Shown: in pieces, positions 5,797 to 6,156 of the stretch | How the letters are laid out: the number at the start of each line of letters is the position of its first letter | Position numbering within the stretch: position 1 is the stretch's first letter | NCBI GenBank assembly: GCA_016927675.1 | Contig: JAFGMF010000093.1 | Coordinates: 1-6,156 of the forward strand | Length of the DNA stretch: 6,156 bases | DNA from: Candidatus Cloacimonadota bacterium | GTDB taxonomy: Bacteria > Cloacimonadota > Cloacimonadia > Cloacimonadales > TCS61 | Direction of reading: 5' to 3' | Notes under the pieces: generated by a model | The model's database searches: none | What the model was told of the DNA's origin: nothing | The model's input: the letters and a program-made list of their open reading frames with translations, nothing else | Made by a program: the position numbers and the translations under genes

Positions 5797-6156
5797 TATT
5801 AGGCAAGAAATTTATCATAATTTTAACTTCTTCTCCCAGATTTCCATCTTAAAAGTGACATTTTATCAGGTAACCAGCTTTTCACGGTAATGAAATTAGC
5901 TGAATAGAAAAATTGTGATATAATATTACATAATAATAACATCATAATACAGGTTTTTAAGCAAAAGAATTCCCTGAGGTTCTGCCTCGGGGATAGTTCG
6001 TTTCAAGAAATTTGTTTATTTTTTTTTTGCCGGGACTCTGTCAGATACGATCGATTGGTTCGTGATAAATATTCGAACGATGGTTTAGAAGTATAATGAC
6101 AAAAATGAATCACAAAGAGTAAATCTCTTGATAACTGCGTTTTGGTATTTATGAGA
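5797..6156. other. Non-coding leader region upstream of rsmI
   Basis: No supportable gene in 360 bases. From left to right it holds a minus-strand -10-like TATGAT at 5814..5819 (no matching -35), a very AT-rich stretch at 5905..5950 with a plus-strand TATAAT at 5919..5924, a GC-rich hairpin at 5971..5993, ten consecutive T at 6019..6028, and small direct and inverted repeats at 6052..6085. The rsmI operon promoter should lie here but I cannot place it with confidence. A 50-codon minus-strand reading frame entering from the right edge ends at 6003; it lacks a visible start and is not called. Confidence 0.6.
5971..5993. terminator. GC-rich hairpin, possible terminator between rsmI and the gene beyond the right edge
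   Basis: TCCCTGAGG (5971..5979) and CCTCGGGGA (5985..5993) form a 9-bp stem with a TTCTG loop. In plus-strand RNA all positions pair, with one G-U wobble; in minus-strand RNA that position is a C-A mismatch. On the minus strand the stem is followed by AATTCTTTTGCTT, a modest U-rich tail that could end an upstream minus-strand gene. On the plus strand the clear U tract (6019..6028) is about 25 nt away, far for a classical terminator. The structure is certain, the direction and role are not. Confidence 0.4.

Noticed and set aside
6003..6155. A 50-codon minus-strand reading frame entering from the right edge (possible partial gene)
   Set aside because: No start is visible, it crosses the ten-base homopolymer, and its Ser/Tyr/Lys-rich translation suggests no domain. 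Sequence beyond 6156 would be needed to support it.

Overview
The window is a moderately AT-rich piece of a Gram-negative chromosome with every recognisable gene on the minus strand. Two exported proteins have signal peptides, beta-barrel-like sequence and a C-terminal aromatic residue, and a third is a lipoprotein, so there is an outer membrane. Two features point to the FCB side of the bacterial tree (Bacteroidetes, Cloacimonadota, Marinimicrobia and relatives). One is the 'Cys ... PTGGDKD' lipoprotein followed by SbsA-type Ig-like repeats. The other is the LPGAT variant of the RsmI substrate motif. Cloacimonadota is a reasonable guess, but the sequence alone does not prove it.

Layout in the direction of transcription (right to left): a 360-384 bp non-coding leader with a GC-rich hairpin and a T10 tract (to about 6156). 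Then rsmI (16S rRNA C1402 2'-O-methyltransferase), ybaB (nucleoid-associated protein), recR (recombination mediator) and an Ig-like repeat lipoprotein. The last three are joined by 1-nt and 4-nt stop/start overlaps, so they are translated as one unit. After 85 bp with no terminator comes an outer-membrane barrel protein (1405..2583), closed by a strong intrinsic terminator (1349..1384). A second, unrelated-looking porin-like gene (128..1240) follows with its own Shine-Dalgarno sequence and its own terminator (70..98). The remaining left edge (1..69) holds nothing I can support.

Functionally this is a housekeeping information-processing operon (rRNA modification, nucleoid protein, recombinational repair) whose last gene has drifted into envelope function, next to two envelope barrels. 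The usual partner of ybaB-recR, dnaX, is not in its common upstream place; rsmI occupies it. I see no CRISPR, toxin-antitoxin, phage, transposon or defence module, and I do not think the window contains a hidden new system. The points most worth a second look are the recR/lipoprotein coupling, the possible short plus-strand transcript in the rsmI leader, and the two orphan barrels.
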